In this document: in pieces, positions 33,466 to 42,562 of the stretch
Position numbering within the stretch: the stretch's first letter is position 1
Layout: the number at the start of each line of letters is the position of its first letter
Source of the DNA: Chaenocephalus aceratus
Lineage: Eukaryota > Chordata > Actinopteri > Perciformes > Channichthyidae
NCBI GenBank assembly: GCA_023974075.1
Contig: CM043798.1
Span: 1,434,501-1,498,500, forward strand
DNA: 64,000 nt
Reading direction: 5' to 3'
Made by a program: the position numbers and the translations under genes
The notes under the pieces: model-generated
What the model was told of the DNA's origin: nothing
What the model saw: the letters and a program-made list of their open reading frames with translations, nothing else
The model's database searches: none

Positions 33466-33639
33466 GATGTCTCACTATGGGGATGCGCCTCATCGCGGAG
33501 CAAACAGAAGCATCAATCTCATTACGCCAATCCTGATTGGCCGGTGATTCTTGACGTCAACGTCAGGGGAAATCACCCCCTATAAGTAGCCTGCGCCACG
33601 ACGCATGCGTCATTCAAAATAAGCACCTCTTCTCGCTTC
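33466..33639. repeat. Inverted terminal repeat of DIRS copy 2 (left, 3-prime side)
   Basis: Starting GATGTCTCACTATGGGGATG and running to CTTCTCGCTTC, this is complementary to 38880-39048 with a short indel near the inner end. The outer 49 bases (33417-33465) are specific to this end and reappear inverted in the internal complementary region. Confidence 0.92.
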
Positions 33640-33663
33640 ACCATAGCAAGGAGGGCCGTCTGG

Positions 33664-33760
33664 TGAGACATCTCACTTCATGTTACTCTGAGACTGGGGT
33701 TACGTAAGTAACCTATAGTTCTCATTCATAACACTCTGTTCGATGTCTCACTATGGGATA
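33664..33760. repeat. Internal complementary region of DIRS copy 2
   Basis: The left part, from GAGACATCTCACTTCATG to TAACCTATAGTT, is the reverse complement of the left terminus. It is joined at about 33720 to CTCATTCATAACACTCTGTT and TCGATGTCTCACTATGGG, the reverse complement of the right terminus. In DIRS1 such a region templates completion of the ends and mirrors the joined ends of the circular intermediate. One base differs in each half. Confidence 0.92.
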
Positions 33761-34412
33761 TTGTAGCTCCCGTATTGCCAGACGAGCTTATCTCGAAGAT
33801 CACCGATCAACCAGAACTTAACAGGTGGAGTCCCCACGCTTGGAGCGGAGACGTCCAGCCTGCAAAAGCAGACAACAGTGAGCGGCGAAGACCCGCTTGC
33901 CGCTGCACAGATGTCTTGGATGGGAGACATCCTGGACAGAGCCCAGGATGCAGCCAGACCCAGATTTGAAAGAGCTCGCGGGCCCGAAGGTGCCTGCAAA
34001 CTCTGACTCGTAAGGGTCTCAAAGCAATAGCCTCCACACGACAGTGGGAGAGCCGTTGCTTAGTAACCGGCTTGCCCCCCTTTAAGGGTTAGCCCAGGAC
34101 ACCAGGAGTTGGTCATTATGACAAACACCCCTGATCTGTCCATACAGGTGCGTAAGCACAAACTGGACACAGCAAATCCCGCTGCTGTTCCCCGTAGGGA
34201 CCCAGCAGCTGAGGAAATGTCTCAATATCCATTGGGTACATGTACAGACAGTGCATGAAAACATTACTGGCTCGCCTGGCGGAAGCCAGGGTCAGTAACC
34301 GCACTATGTTAGAGAGACCTGGTGTAGGAATCTCTCGCACTCTGAATAGTGTTAACACCCTATGAGGGAGTCTCACTATATTCAGGTTGTACCACTCACG
34401 GGCCAGGCCCAT
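33751..34412 (-). pseudogene. DIRS copy 2 tyrosine recombinase, decayed
   Basis: A possible N-terminal part follows the pol stop (LNIVRLPHRVLTLF). The recognisable C-terminal part reads RALSNLGLAASWALSRM, PIQDICAAASGSSPL and VVCFCRLDVSAPS. Compared with copy 1 (CHSTRS ... FSRFYRVNV), the H and R of HxxR have become L and L. The nucleophilic tyrosine position has become C. The whole region is about 600 bases against roughly 1 kb expected, and several frames are used, so the middle is deleted. It overlaps the internal complementary region, as is usual. This copy cannot encode its own integration enzyme. Confidence 0.75.
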
Positions 34413-36817
34413 AAGGCCAAGCGCTCTGGGTGTGGGTGAAAAATCTCACCCCCCGCCTGGGACAGTATGTCCCTGCGTAGTGGGAGCTGCCATGGCTGCC
34501 CGCACAGCAGCTGATAAATCTCCGCCAGCCAGTACATAGCTGGCCAGTGCGGAGCTATCAGAATAAGTGTGTGGCGTTGTTCCCTCACTCTTGCCAGAGT
34601 CTGGGGAATCAGAGCCAAGGGTGGGAACGCGTACAGAAGGCCCGAAGGCCAAACGTGTGCGAGTGCGTCCACGCCTAACGGTGCGTTTAGGTCGCGCATC
34701 GAAAAGAACAGCTGACACTGAGCATTTTCTCTTGATGCGAACAGGTCCACCGTGGCTCTGCCATAACGCACCCACAGCTGGCTCACAATCCTTGGATGTA
34801 GAGTCCAGTCTGCATAAAGTGGTGTACCTCTGGACAGCAGATCTGCCCCGAGGTTCGACACACCCGGTACGTGCGTCGCTCTCAGGGAGAGGAGACGCCC
34901 GCTGCTCCATAGGATCAGTTTGCGTGCCAGCATGTGTAACTGGAGAGAACGCAAACCCCCCTGGCGGTTTATATACGATATTGTCGTCGTATTGTCTGTC
35001 CTCACGAGGACATGGTGTCCTCTGAGAAAAGGCAGGAAGTGCTTTAGGGTGAGAAACACCGCTAAAAGCTCCAGGTAATTTATGTGTGCCCGCTGGAGGT
35101 CTCTGCTCCAGAGACCCCTCACCGGACGGCCTTCATAAATACCTCCCCAACCTGTCAGACATGCGTCTGTGGTGACCACCCTCCGTGAAAGGACAGCACC
35201 CATAGGCACGCCCCGTACTAGAAAAGTCGGGTGCAGCCAGTGGCGCAGTGCCGTTACGCATTTCACAGTAACCATTACCCTCCGCGCGCCATGACGCGCG
35301 GGGTTTAGTTTTAAGGCGGCTACCCAGCGCTGAAACTCCCTCATGTGTAAGCGTCCTAGTCGTACGACCAGGATGGCTGACGCCGTGAGCCCCATCAACC
35401 GCAGGCATGTTCTGAAGAGAACATGTTTGCGACGCTGGAATAAAGCGAGACAAGCTGTGAAAGCTTTCACTCTTTCCGCTGACAGGCGGGCTGTAAAGGG
35501 CACCGAGTTCAGGTGTAACCCTAGGAAGAGCATAGTCTGCGCGGGGCACAACATGCTCTTCTCTGTGTTTATTATGAAACCCAGGTTGAGCAGGTGCTTT
35601 ACGAGAACATTTGTCTGCGTAACAGCCTCCTGCTCTGACTGTGCGAGAAGCAGCCAGTCGTCCAGGTAGGTCGCCAAGCGAATACCCTGTTGTCTTAACG
35701 GGGCTATCGCGGCTTCCGTACATCGTACAAACACTCTTGGACTGAGAGACAGGCCGAAGGGAAGTACTCTGTATTCATAACAGATCCCCTGAAATGCGAA
35801 TCTCAGATATTTCCTGTGTGGATAATATACTGGGATGTGAAAATACGCATCCTTCAGGTCGACTGATGTAAACCAATCATTTTGTCGCACGAGACGCAGC
35901 AGAGATGTGTGAGTGAGCATTCTGAATTTATATCTTTTTAGATATCTGTTCAGAATCCTCAAATCCAGTATTGGCCGGATTCCGTTCCCTCCTCGTTTGG
36001 GGACGAGGAAGTACTTGGAATAAAAACCACTCTGACTCTGCTCGGCAGGTACAACAGATATAGCTCTCTTTTCTAGGAGTGAGAGAATCTCTCTCTCTAG
36101 AATATGGGCTGACTCTCCTCGGGCTTGTGAATACAAAATGCCCGAGAAACGAGGGGGGGTGACAGCGAATTGGAGTCTGTAACCCCGTGTTACTGTCTTG
36201 AAAACCCAAGCAGATGTTGCGAGCATCTTCCACTGTGTGCTCCTTAGAGCCAGCGGAGATGTCACATCTCTTGCCCTCTGAGACTCTGTTTGTTGTGTCA
36301 TGGGGCCCTCTAGTGTCTGAACACGGTGGTATCCCATTTCAACAGTCCCCACCGTTACTGCGCACGCACGTGGCGGTGGCTTCACGGACCCGTCAATAAT
36401 CCGTCCTTTGAGAGATGCCGTAGCTGCTCTTGAAAGGGAAAGGATTGACGGGCCGTTCTTTACAGCTCTAGCCGGCACTGCGTGCGCACGTGGCGGTAGT
36501 GCCCTTAAAGCCCCAACCGGCACTGCGCATGCGCGTGGCGGTGGTGCCTTCACAGACCCGTTTATTATCCGCCTTTTGAGAGAGGCCGTAGCTGCTCTCA
36601 GAAGGGGATTTATGGTTAACGGACTGTTTATTGTTTTTCTTTTCATTTTTTTGAGCTGCGCCCTTGGCCGAGGCCTGGATGCGTCAGCGAAAAATTGTTT
36701 ATTTAAACAATAATGATGTGACATGTGTTTTGTGCGGACTTGAGGATGGCGTTGAGGCATCTCTCGAGGCAGCGGGAACACAATTTGAGTCGGAGAAGGA
36801 ACTTCCAGCTCCGTCAC
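34382..36817 (-). CDS. DIRS copy 2 reverse transcriptase/RNase H, open frame
   Basis: The frame is open for 811 codons. The first ~180 residues are low-complexity and include internal repeats (LLRAATASLK..., ACAVPVGAL), so the true start is uncertain. The frame's first codon is not ATG. RT blocks are all present: GGNGIRPILDLRILN, DWFTSVDLKDAYFHIPV (first aspartates), YRVLPFGLSLSPRVF and TYLDDWLLLA (catalytic pair). RNase H follows with TTDACLTGWGGIYEG, an INYLELLAVFL glutamate block, and RTDNTTTISYINRQGG. The SNLGADLLSRG block closes it. The end HPHPERLALWAWPV is a typical DIRS pol terminus. It copies element RNA to DNA. No stop or frameshift is seen across the catalytic domains. Confidence 0.9.
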   Translation of the reverse strand: MTELEVPSPTQIVFPLPREMPQRHPQVRTKHMSHHYCLNKQFFADASRPRPRAQLKKMKRKTINSPLTINPLLRAATASLKRRIINGSVKAPPPRACAVPVGALRALPPRAHAVPARAVKNGPSILSLSRAATASLKGRIIDGSVKPPPRACAVTVGTVEMGYHRVQTLEGPMTQQTESQRARDVTSPLALRSTQWKMLATSAWVFKTVTRGYRLQFAVTPPRFSGILYSQARGESAHILEREILSLLEKRAISVVPAEQSQSGFYSKYFLVPKRGGNGIRPILDLRILNRYLKRYKFRMLTHTSLLRLVRQNDWFTSVDLKDAYFHIPVYYPHRKYLRFAFQGICYEYRVLPFGLSLSPRVFVRCTEAAIAPLRQQGIRLATYLDDWLLLAQSEQEAVTQTNVLVKHLLNLGFIINTEKSMLCPAQTMLFLGLHLNSVPFTARLSAERVKAFTACLALFQRRKHVLFRTCLRLMGLTASAILVVRLGRLHMREFQRWVAALKLNPARHGARRVMVTVKCVTALRHWLHPTFLVRGVPMGAVLSRRVVTTDACLTGWGGIYEGRPVRGLWSRDLQRAHINYLELLAVFLTLKHFLPFLRGHHVLVRTDNTTTISYINRQGGLRSLQLHMLARKLILWSSGRLLSLRATHVPGVSNLGADLLSRGTPLYADWTLHPRIVSQLWVRYGRATVDLFASRENAQCQLFFSMRDLNAPLGVDALAHVWPSGLLYAFPPLALIPQTLARVREQRHTLILIAPHWPAMYWLAEIYQLLCGQPWQLPLRRDILSQAGGEIFHPHPERLALWAWPVSGTT
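36355..36620. repeat. Three imperfect tandem repeats at the 5-prime end of pol
   Basis: Units of about 60-120 bases contain CACTGCG(C/T)(A/G)CGC followed by ACGTGGCGGTGG and, in the first and third copies, GAGA(T/G)GCCGTAGCTGCTCT. They encode the alanine- and arginine-rich stretch before the RT. Repeat expansion here would change the spacer without affecting catalysis. Confidence 0.7.
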
Positions 36818-36838
36818 AGAGGGGAGAAGGAGGGGTTG

Positions 36839-38470
36839 TCATGCCGCTCGCTTCTTCCTCCTTGATTGCTGGCCGAAATTCTGGGTTGGCTGAGCCTGGG
36901 CTGCAGCCGGGACCGGAGATTTTCTAGGCCAACTCGCCCTCGTCTCCTGCCTGGGCTGGGGACTCGGGGCGGACTGCGACCTCTGCTGATCTGGTACTCT
37001 AGATCCAGCAGGGTTCGGAGCAGCTTGGGCGAAGGGTCGCTGTTGCGGAGGCAGCGGCTGGACCCTTCGAGGGAGACAGAGGTGGAGGGCCTCGTCTTCC
37101 TTCTTTTTCGACTCGCACCTCCTCTGCATGGAAGCGAGAGCGGAGCCGAAAATTCCCTCGGGAACGATGGGCATATCCAGCACATCTTCTTTTTCCCGGT
37201 CTGGGAGGTTGGTGAGGTTGAGCCATCTAGCTCTTTCCTGCACCACCATGATCCCCATCATTTTGCCCGTGGCCTGGACGGCGCAGCGTTGGACACGGAG
37301 ACAAATGTCTGTGACCGCGGCTATCTCGTCCAGAGTGGCCGGTCCAGAATCGCTCGACAGATCCTCACAGAGCTCCGCTTGGTACGCGGTTAGCATCGAG
37401 GAAACGTTCAGAGCTCTGGCGGACAATGCTGCAGCCTTGTAGGCCCGTTCCGTCATGGTCGACTGGAATCGGTCTGTTTTTGCTGGCAGTGTGGGGTTCC
37501 TGCTCGGTGACGGGCCCATCCTCGGTAGGAGGTGGGCTGCCACCAGCAGTTCCATAGGCGGTATGTGGAGCAGGCCGAGCCTCTCCATACCGTCACAGTC
37601 AAGGGAGGAGGCACCCTGGATTGGTGCCTTGTTGCTAAAGGGCCGGTCTCTCCACGAGACCGACACCTCATCCAACATCTCCGGGAAGACCGGGAGGAGT
37701 TGCCTCTTCGTCCTCGTTGTTTGGAAAAACAGTTTTCCTTCATAACGGGACCTGGAGGTCTCCTTGGCCACTTCGGGCCATGGGATGTCTAGTCTGGCCG
37801 CAGCACGTTGACACACGGCTTGTAGGTCCACGCTGAGACAGGGCGAAGCTGGTGTGCTATCGCCCGAGAGAGCAGCCATCGCTCCAGGCTTTGCAGCCTG
37901 AGCTGGTGACATGAAGACGTCGTCTTCCTGCTCGTCCGAATCAGACAGGAGGAACTCAGAGGCATCCTCTTCGTCCTCCATGTAATTTAATTCCAGGACA
38001 TCCTCCGCGGGTGAAACCATGGTGAGGTCCAGTCGGGAGCCCCAGCTTGGTATAGCGTGGGGTCCCGTTCCCGCGTCCTTTGCCGCCACCGGGGCCCGGC
38101 CTGATATGGCGCGGGAAACCGGTTCCGCGGCTGCCGCGGTTGATGAGCCCCAGGCCGTGAAGGCGAGGGGCTCAGTCTCTGCGGCGGACGTCCCCGTGTT
38201 TTGGTTGCCAGCCGGCCAACCAGTGGACATGAGGGGATCCTGTCCCGACAGGCTAGCTTGTCGTGCTAACCGTCGGCGAAGGCTCTTTATGGTGAGGCGG
38301 GCACAATGCCCGCACGAGCCGGGGTCGTCGATAGCCTCCTGGGCGTGTTCCAGCCCGAGGCAGGACGAGCAGACCTGGTGTGAGTCTGTGCCTGCTATCT
38401 TCAACCCGCAGTCGCAGAACCGAGCCTTCGAGTCCCTGGCTCCTCTGGTGTGAGGGAGAGAGGCGTCCAT
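36839..38470 (-). CDS. DIRS copy 2 Gag-like protein
   Basis: ATG at 38470, 543 codons. It begins MDASLPHTRGARDSKARFCD and has a Cys-rich N-terminus (CDCGLKI, VCSSCLGLEHAQEA, CGHCARL) that may bind zinc. An acidic stretch follows (LNYMEDEEDASEFLLSDSDE), then a helical middle region (VDLQAVCQRAAARLDIPWPE, AAHLLPRMGPSPSRNPTLPA). The tail is Gln/Pro/Arg-rich (PLPPQQRPFAQAAPNPAGSR, ending SRRKKRAA) and suited to RNA binding. Its position upstream of pol and its resemblance to the Gag-like frame of copy 1 support the call. The gap to pol is 21 bases, with a frame change. A leader of about 600 bases separates it from the right terminus. Confidence 0.85.
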   Translation of the reverse strand: MDASLPHTRGARDSKARFCDCGLKIAGTDSHQVCSSCLGLEHAQEAIDDPGSCGHCARLTIKSLRRRLARQASLSGQDPLMSTGWPAGNQNTGTSAAETEPLAFTAWGSSTAAAAEPVSRAISGRAPVAAKDAGTGPHAIPSWGSRLDLTMVSPAEDVLELNYMEDEEDASEFLLSDSDEQEDDVFMSPAQAAKPGAMAALSGDSTPASPCLSVDLQAVCQRAAARLDIPWPEVAKETSRSRYEGKLFFQTTRTKRQLLPVFPEMLDEVSVSWRDRPFSNKAPIQGASSLDCDGMERLGLLHIPPMELLVAAHLLPRMGPSPSRNPTLPAKTDRFQSTMTERAYKAAALSARALNVSSMLTAYQAELCEDLSSDSGPATLDEIAAVTDICLRVQRCAVQATGKMMGIMVVQERARWLNLTNLPDREKEDVLDMPIVPEGIFGSALASMQRRCESKKKEDEALHLCLPRRVQPLPPQQRPFAQAAPNPAGSRVPDQQRSQSAPSPQPRQETRASWPRKSPVPAAAQAQPTQNFGQQSRRKKRAA

Positions 38471-38879
38471 GGAGAGGACCCGCTCTTACCAAGTATGTCG
38501 AAAAAAAAAGTGTCCCAAACTGTCCTTTATCCGGAGAAAAAGGTAGTGTGGGTCTTTTCCTCTCAAAGAATATTACCTGGTGTGGCAATATTCTTTTTAA
38601 ATCCTTTTATCCTCCGGGGAAGAAAAAAGAATAAAAAACGTCCTCGCTACCGTGGTGTCGGCAGTGAGGGAAAAAAGGCACAAGCTAGCAACTGGTGTGT
38701 TGCTAACTTGCAAGTCAAAATCTTACCTTACTTCCAGAGGAAGAAATCGGCGAGGTTGACTATGGTACTTCTTCTGAGAGAGAATAGGGTAGCCGGCTAA
38801 CGCCCGTCGACCGAAGATTAGCTTTGGGTTCAGTCTGTGGACTGTTAAGCTAGCCCGGCTACCGTTCGAGATGTGCTCT

Positions 38880-39048
38880 GAAGCGAGAAGAGGTGTTTGA
38901 ATGACGCATGCGTCGTGGCGCAGGCTACTTATAGGGGGTGATTTCCCCTGACGTTGACGTCAAGAATCACCGGCCAATCAGGATTGGCGTAATGAGATTG
39001 ATGCTTCTGTTTGCTCCGCGATGAGGCGCATCCCCATAGTGAGACATC
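38880..39048. repeat. Inverted terminal repeat of DIRS copy 2 (right, 5-prime side)
   Basis: Complement of 33466-33639. As the 5-prime repeat of a minus-strand element it should contain the promoter, but no core promoter motif can be assigned by eye. Confidence 0.92.
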
Positions 39049-39073
39049 GAACGGAGTGTTATGAATGAGAACT

Positions 39074-39159
39074 GTAGATGCTTCCACATCAATGTCATCT
39101 CCCGACGAATAGTCAAATTCATCGTTCAAAACGTCGATCTCATTGCAAAATTCCTCCAT
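39074..39159 (-). pseudogene. Acidic ORF start cut by DIRS copy 2
   Basis: From the ATG at 39159 the frame reads MEEFCNEIDVLNDEFDYSSG, then DDIDVEAS, and meets the DIRS terminus at 39073. On the other side of the DIRS element (33416 downward, minus strand) open sequence continues in a compatible frame with MAYAYEPIRSNRV. An acidic start followed by an aromatic-x-x-E-P motif recalls transposon-linked accessory proteins in fish, but I do not recognise the gene. Confidence 0.4.
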
Positions 39160-39405
39160 ATCTGCTACGTTGTGTTGACTTCCGGTATGGATACCCGGAG
39201 CGAAGACCCATCCAGTGACGTCACCATTTGGGACTCCCCTAATGGCGGCGGCCTGGTCCCGGAATTCCCCACCCGGCCGGCGGATAATTCATTTTCTTTT
39301 GGCGAGTAATATCATGTACAATAAATATTACGATCAATATCCATTGTAAAATGAATAAACTACCGGAATATTATAGCTGTAATTGGTGTTTCCTTTCCCC
39401 TTTAA

Positions 39406-40460
39406 ATCAAAAACGAAAAAACGTGAAACCAAAGCCGTTTTCCTGTTTATGTTGTCTGAATCAAAAAACGGATAACAAGAAGACCTAATAAAAAAAAACG
39501 GTCTGATTTTGGTTTTTGATAACAACTTCATTCAATTTTCCATTTTGTATTGAAGAATGAAGAAAAGCAGTCCGGTGGACCGGAAGTTAAAGAACATATT
39601 TCAAAATAAAAGACAGGAGGATATAATGGCAATGCTGTAAAAGACCCAGAAGTCTGACGACCCTTGGCCCCCCTGCTTCCGGCACCCATACTGACGAGGA
39701 TACGTTTATTTCTGCATTCACATGCAGATATGCGTTTATAGAGATTAATACAAGTATGCAAGCTCTGTGCATAACTTTATTTTGCTGACTTCCGGTTTGT
39801 ACTGTGTCGGCAAATCCAGTGTCCAGCTTGTCGCTGTGTGACAACCATTGAACAACGTCATGTTTGTTGCATACCTGCAAGATTTACCTGTGACAAATGT
39901 CAGCGATGTGAACAGAACTGTCGTCCTACTTTCACCTGCACCCAGCAGCAAGCGGTAGAACGATATCTCATACAGTCGACCCCTAAAACAGTTCACTCAG
40001 TAATGGAACAGTTGTTAAGCATTCTTTTGTCCAACTAGTCTCTACATTATGAATTTGATGTTTGTCTAAACTGCTAAGAAGCTGACAGCTGAGTTAGAAC
40101 AGAAAGACATGCAGGCCATAATCACTAGACGCTCAAAAGAGGAATGTGTGTGTAAGGCTTACATGAACTGAATTGAAACACTGTCCATTAGTTGATTAAT
40201 AAACAAGACATTCAAGTCAAAGTTTTAGGCATTTGCATTTGTAGCACGCTGTAAATATGGACTACGAATGAACACATACAATGTGGAAACACACAAATAG
40301 GTTTATTCTCAATACTCATAACAGTATCAGACACAATGACTTTACTGAGAGTGAAGATGACATGAACATAGTTACTGTATGGCACTGAAGACAAAATACA
40401 GTATATTGCATTTACCTCTTCCTCTAACTCTCTCTCCGATATTGGCCTCCATTGTTGGGC
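39406..40460. repeat. Left ~1-kb inverted arm of the long element
   Basis: Runs of strong identity with the complement of 42563-43620 include CAGTCCGGTGGACCGGAAGT, CTTGGCCCCCCTGCTTCCGG and GACACTGGATTTGCC. The arm includes a Cys-rich segment on the plus strand (39838-39960) and duplicates the 5-prime part of a minus-strand exon at 40416. Divergence of a few per cent, with some indels, indicates that the arms are not freshly made. Confidence 0.85.
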
Positions 40461-40655
40461 ACATAACTCTTGACCTCAAGAGACTTTAAGATGATAGTTT
40501 GGATTGTTTGAAATGGGGCTGAGGTTCTTATCCAGTCAGTGTATAACCTCCAGAAGACAGCGGTCGACACGACCCCAGTTAGTAGGAGAGACAGGAGTAC
40601 CAGCATAGCAGCAAAACATAATCCAGCAGCAATCCACCCAAAAATGAAGGCCCAC
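40416..40655 (-). CDS. Exon with membrane segment, unrecognised gene
   Basis: The exon is bounded on the minus strand by TTTTTTCAG/GT and AGAG/GTAAATGC splice sites. The best frame reads FIFGWIAAGLCFAAMLVLLS and LLLTGVVSTAVFW, about 33 hydrophobic residues that would span a membrane once or as a hairpin. DWIRTSAPFQTIQTIILKSL and a stop eight bases before the donor follow. Upstream on the same strand are exon-like pieces at about 41580-41635 (CGCAG/GTGGGGCTG to CTGCAG/GTGTGG) and 42213-42398 (Cys-rich). These could belong to one gene carried by the surrounding element. Function unknown. Confidence 0.45.
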
Positions 40656-40957
40656 CTGAAAAAAATCGTTATATTTAGCATTAAATAACGTACACTTAAA
40701 CTGATATAGCTTTTTTGTGTGAATAAAATAAATGTTGCTTCTGCCCACGTCCTCAGCAGTACATGGCTATGCTCCTATATGTTTCTCCACTGGTCTACTG
40801 TAGGTAATACACTGATTATGGATATATACCACACACTACCCCACTTCAAAAGACCAGAACTATCCCCTTAAGGGCAGCTGTTGATGTTCACAACAACAAC
40901 ACACGCATGCAGATGGTTGTAGTCTGTAGCCAGCCAGTGGTAGATCTGGCCGTGGTG

Positions 40958-41012
40958 GGGCATGGTGGTGGAGCATGGTGGTGGGACATGGTGGTGGGAC
41001 ATGGTGGTGGGC
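40958..41012. repeat. Minisatellite ATGGTGGTGGGAC
   Basis: Four to five tandem copies of a 13-base unit close to CATGGTGGTGGGA occur. Confidence 0.85.
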
Positions 41013-41476
41013 AGCAGTGTGACTTCTAGCTGTCATGGTGATGTTCATATGACAAGGGACTGCCAGCTTGAACTTTACCGAGAGCAGAGTCCACTAGTGG
41101 CACCTCACAGGGATACCTACGGTGCAGAAGCAGCGATGCAGTCCTTGTAGATCCCTGGCACTTTGAGGGCAGACAGATCCAGCAGCTCTCAGCTCTCAGA
41201 GACATCAACACATCAACTATTCTGTGTGCATAGCTTACTTTCACATAACTACTAATCTCTCACTTTACTTTCTCTGACATTGTTCTCTGCTTTGGATTTG
41301 TGGACATCCCAGCCATGTTCTCTTCCGGGCCTGGTTTTACACACTGTGGGTTTAAGCAAGATATAGAAATGATGAGATGATGAGTGTGTAGTTTTAGTAT
41401 TTGAATTACAATGACATTATTCTCAGACTTGCCATAGTTCTTGGTTTGTACCACTGCTGCTCTGTACAGCTGAGTA

Positions 41477-41553
41477 CTGGGGACCCACTGGGAGTCATGT
41501 GACTGGGGACCCACTGGGAGTCATGTGGCTGGGGACCCACTGGGAGTCATGTG
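41477..41553. repeat. 26-bp tandem repeat, three copies
   Basis: The unit CTGGGGACCCACTGGGAGTC plus ATGTGA occurs three times with one substitution. It lies between the exon-like pieces of the minus-strand gene. Confidence 0.92.
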
Positions 41554-42212
41554 ACTGGAGCAGGAGAGTAACACACGCCACACCTGCAGCCATGATGCTC
41601 CAGCTCAACGGGGGTCGAGTCTTTCAGCCCCACCTGCGAGAAGAGAAACAAAATAAATACGTATTCAGTTTGCTTTGTATTATTTCTTTTATGGTAACAT
41701 TTTGGTTTAATAACATTGTGCTATTTTAAGGAGTAAAAAATAAGTAATATCTTTGTTCCTATATGACTTTGTTCTTTTCTATACTTACATCTTCTTATAC
41801 TGATATGAATTGATTTACTTTTATACTATGAACGAAGAAAAATAACTCTTTAACAACAGAACAGGAACAGAACACAACTGTGACCTCTGTGCAGCACACA
41901 CAGACCAGTCAGTCCATGTCTGGGGAGCAGCTACCTCGTGCTAGTTATATTAAAGTGCATGTTTTACTATTGGCTGTCTCACCTGTCTGAAATGAGCCGA
42001 ATCCCCAGGAACATGTTGAACCAGACGGTAACTAAGACAGTAACACTTCATCCTGACCTCACTGGGGCCTGTCCTCATGGACCTGGAGCATAACACCCTG
42101 ACACATAAAGAATGCACATACTGTCCCTCCTCTGTCTTTCAACGTAGTCAAACTTGTTGAAGAAAAACAATAAGTTTAACGTTACAGAAATAAAAGCTTA
42201 ATTACTCACCCT

Positions 42213-42398
42213 CCTAATTGTAGACGTAACTTCACAAGTACAACTTGAAACATGTCTCCCGCTTGCTGCTGGGTGCAGGTGAGAGAAGGTCGACATTTCT
42301 GTTTACATCGCTGACATTTGTCACAGGTCAATCTTGTAGGTATCGCAACAAACATGACATTGTCACACAGCGACACGCTGGACACTGGATTGACCAAA
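42213..42398 (-). CDS. Cys-rich exon of the carried gene, unrecognised
   Basis: On the minus strand the frame reads LTCDKCQRCKQKCRPSLTCT, a C-x2-C-x2-C-x3-C-x5-C cluster. QQQAGDMFQVVLVKLRLQLG and a GTGAGT donor at about 42212 follow. Diverged copies of the cluster occur in both ~1-kb arms (plus strand at 39885-39950 and minus strand at 43050-43130). The cluster could bind zinc or form disulphides. With the membrane exon at 40416-40655 on the same strand, a Cys-rich membrane protein is possible. This is inference from order and strand only. Confidence 0.4.
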
Positions 42399-42562
42399 TA
42401 ACTACACACTCTTATTTACATTAGACACGTTATTCAAAACCGACAGCCTGTGTGTTGTTTGCTAAACACTGCCACTGAAATACCACACTCAATTATCAAG
42501 CCCCTACACCCAGAATGCACATGTTAAAATGATATCACTTAGAAACCTGAGCTTGAACACTT

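Larger units (their letters stand above)
33417..39073 (-). mobile_element. DIRS-type retrotransposon copy 2, nearly complete
   Basis: On the minus strand, inverted terminal repeats enclose a Gag-like gene, a long RT/RNase H gene, a decayed tyrosine recombinase and an internal complementary region. This is the full DIRS1 plan. The repeats (33466-33639 and 38880-39048) are almost identical, and the gag and pol frames are open over 543 and 811 codons. The copy is therefore young. The recombinase is not functional as read. It sits in the TTAA element, cutting a short minus-strand ORF. Confidence 0.9.
31090..39401. mobile_element. TTAA-target element with THAP gene (Kolobok-like), split by DIRS
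   Basis: The ends AGGGAAATGGAAACAC and (complement) AGGGGAAAGGAAACAC match at 14 of 16 positions and are flanked by TTAA (31086-31089 and 39402-39405). Directly outside are the two halves of the AAAACGAAAA end repeat of the surrounding element, which supports a true insertion. Contents are inverted arrays of a palindromic 13-mer, a plus-strand THAP ORF, and at the right a minus-strand acidic ORF start cut by a DIRS element. TTAA plus THAP fits the Kolobok superfamily, but the DDE transposase itself is not visible. Confidence 0.65.

Noticed and set aside
35133..35723. Minus-strand ORF of 196 codons overlapping the DIRS RT
   Set aside because: Shadow frame of the RT gene in another register; no domain.
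39587..39880. Minus-strand ORF in the left inverted arm and its plus-strand twin at 43126-43479
   Set aside because: They run antisense to the Cys-rich segment, and their similarity is explained by the inverted duplication. Splice signals support the other strand better.
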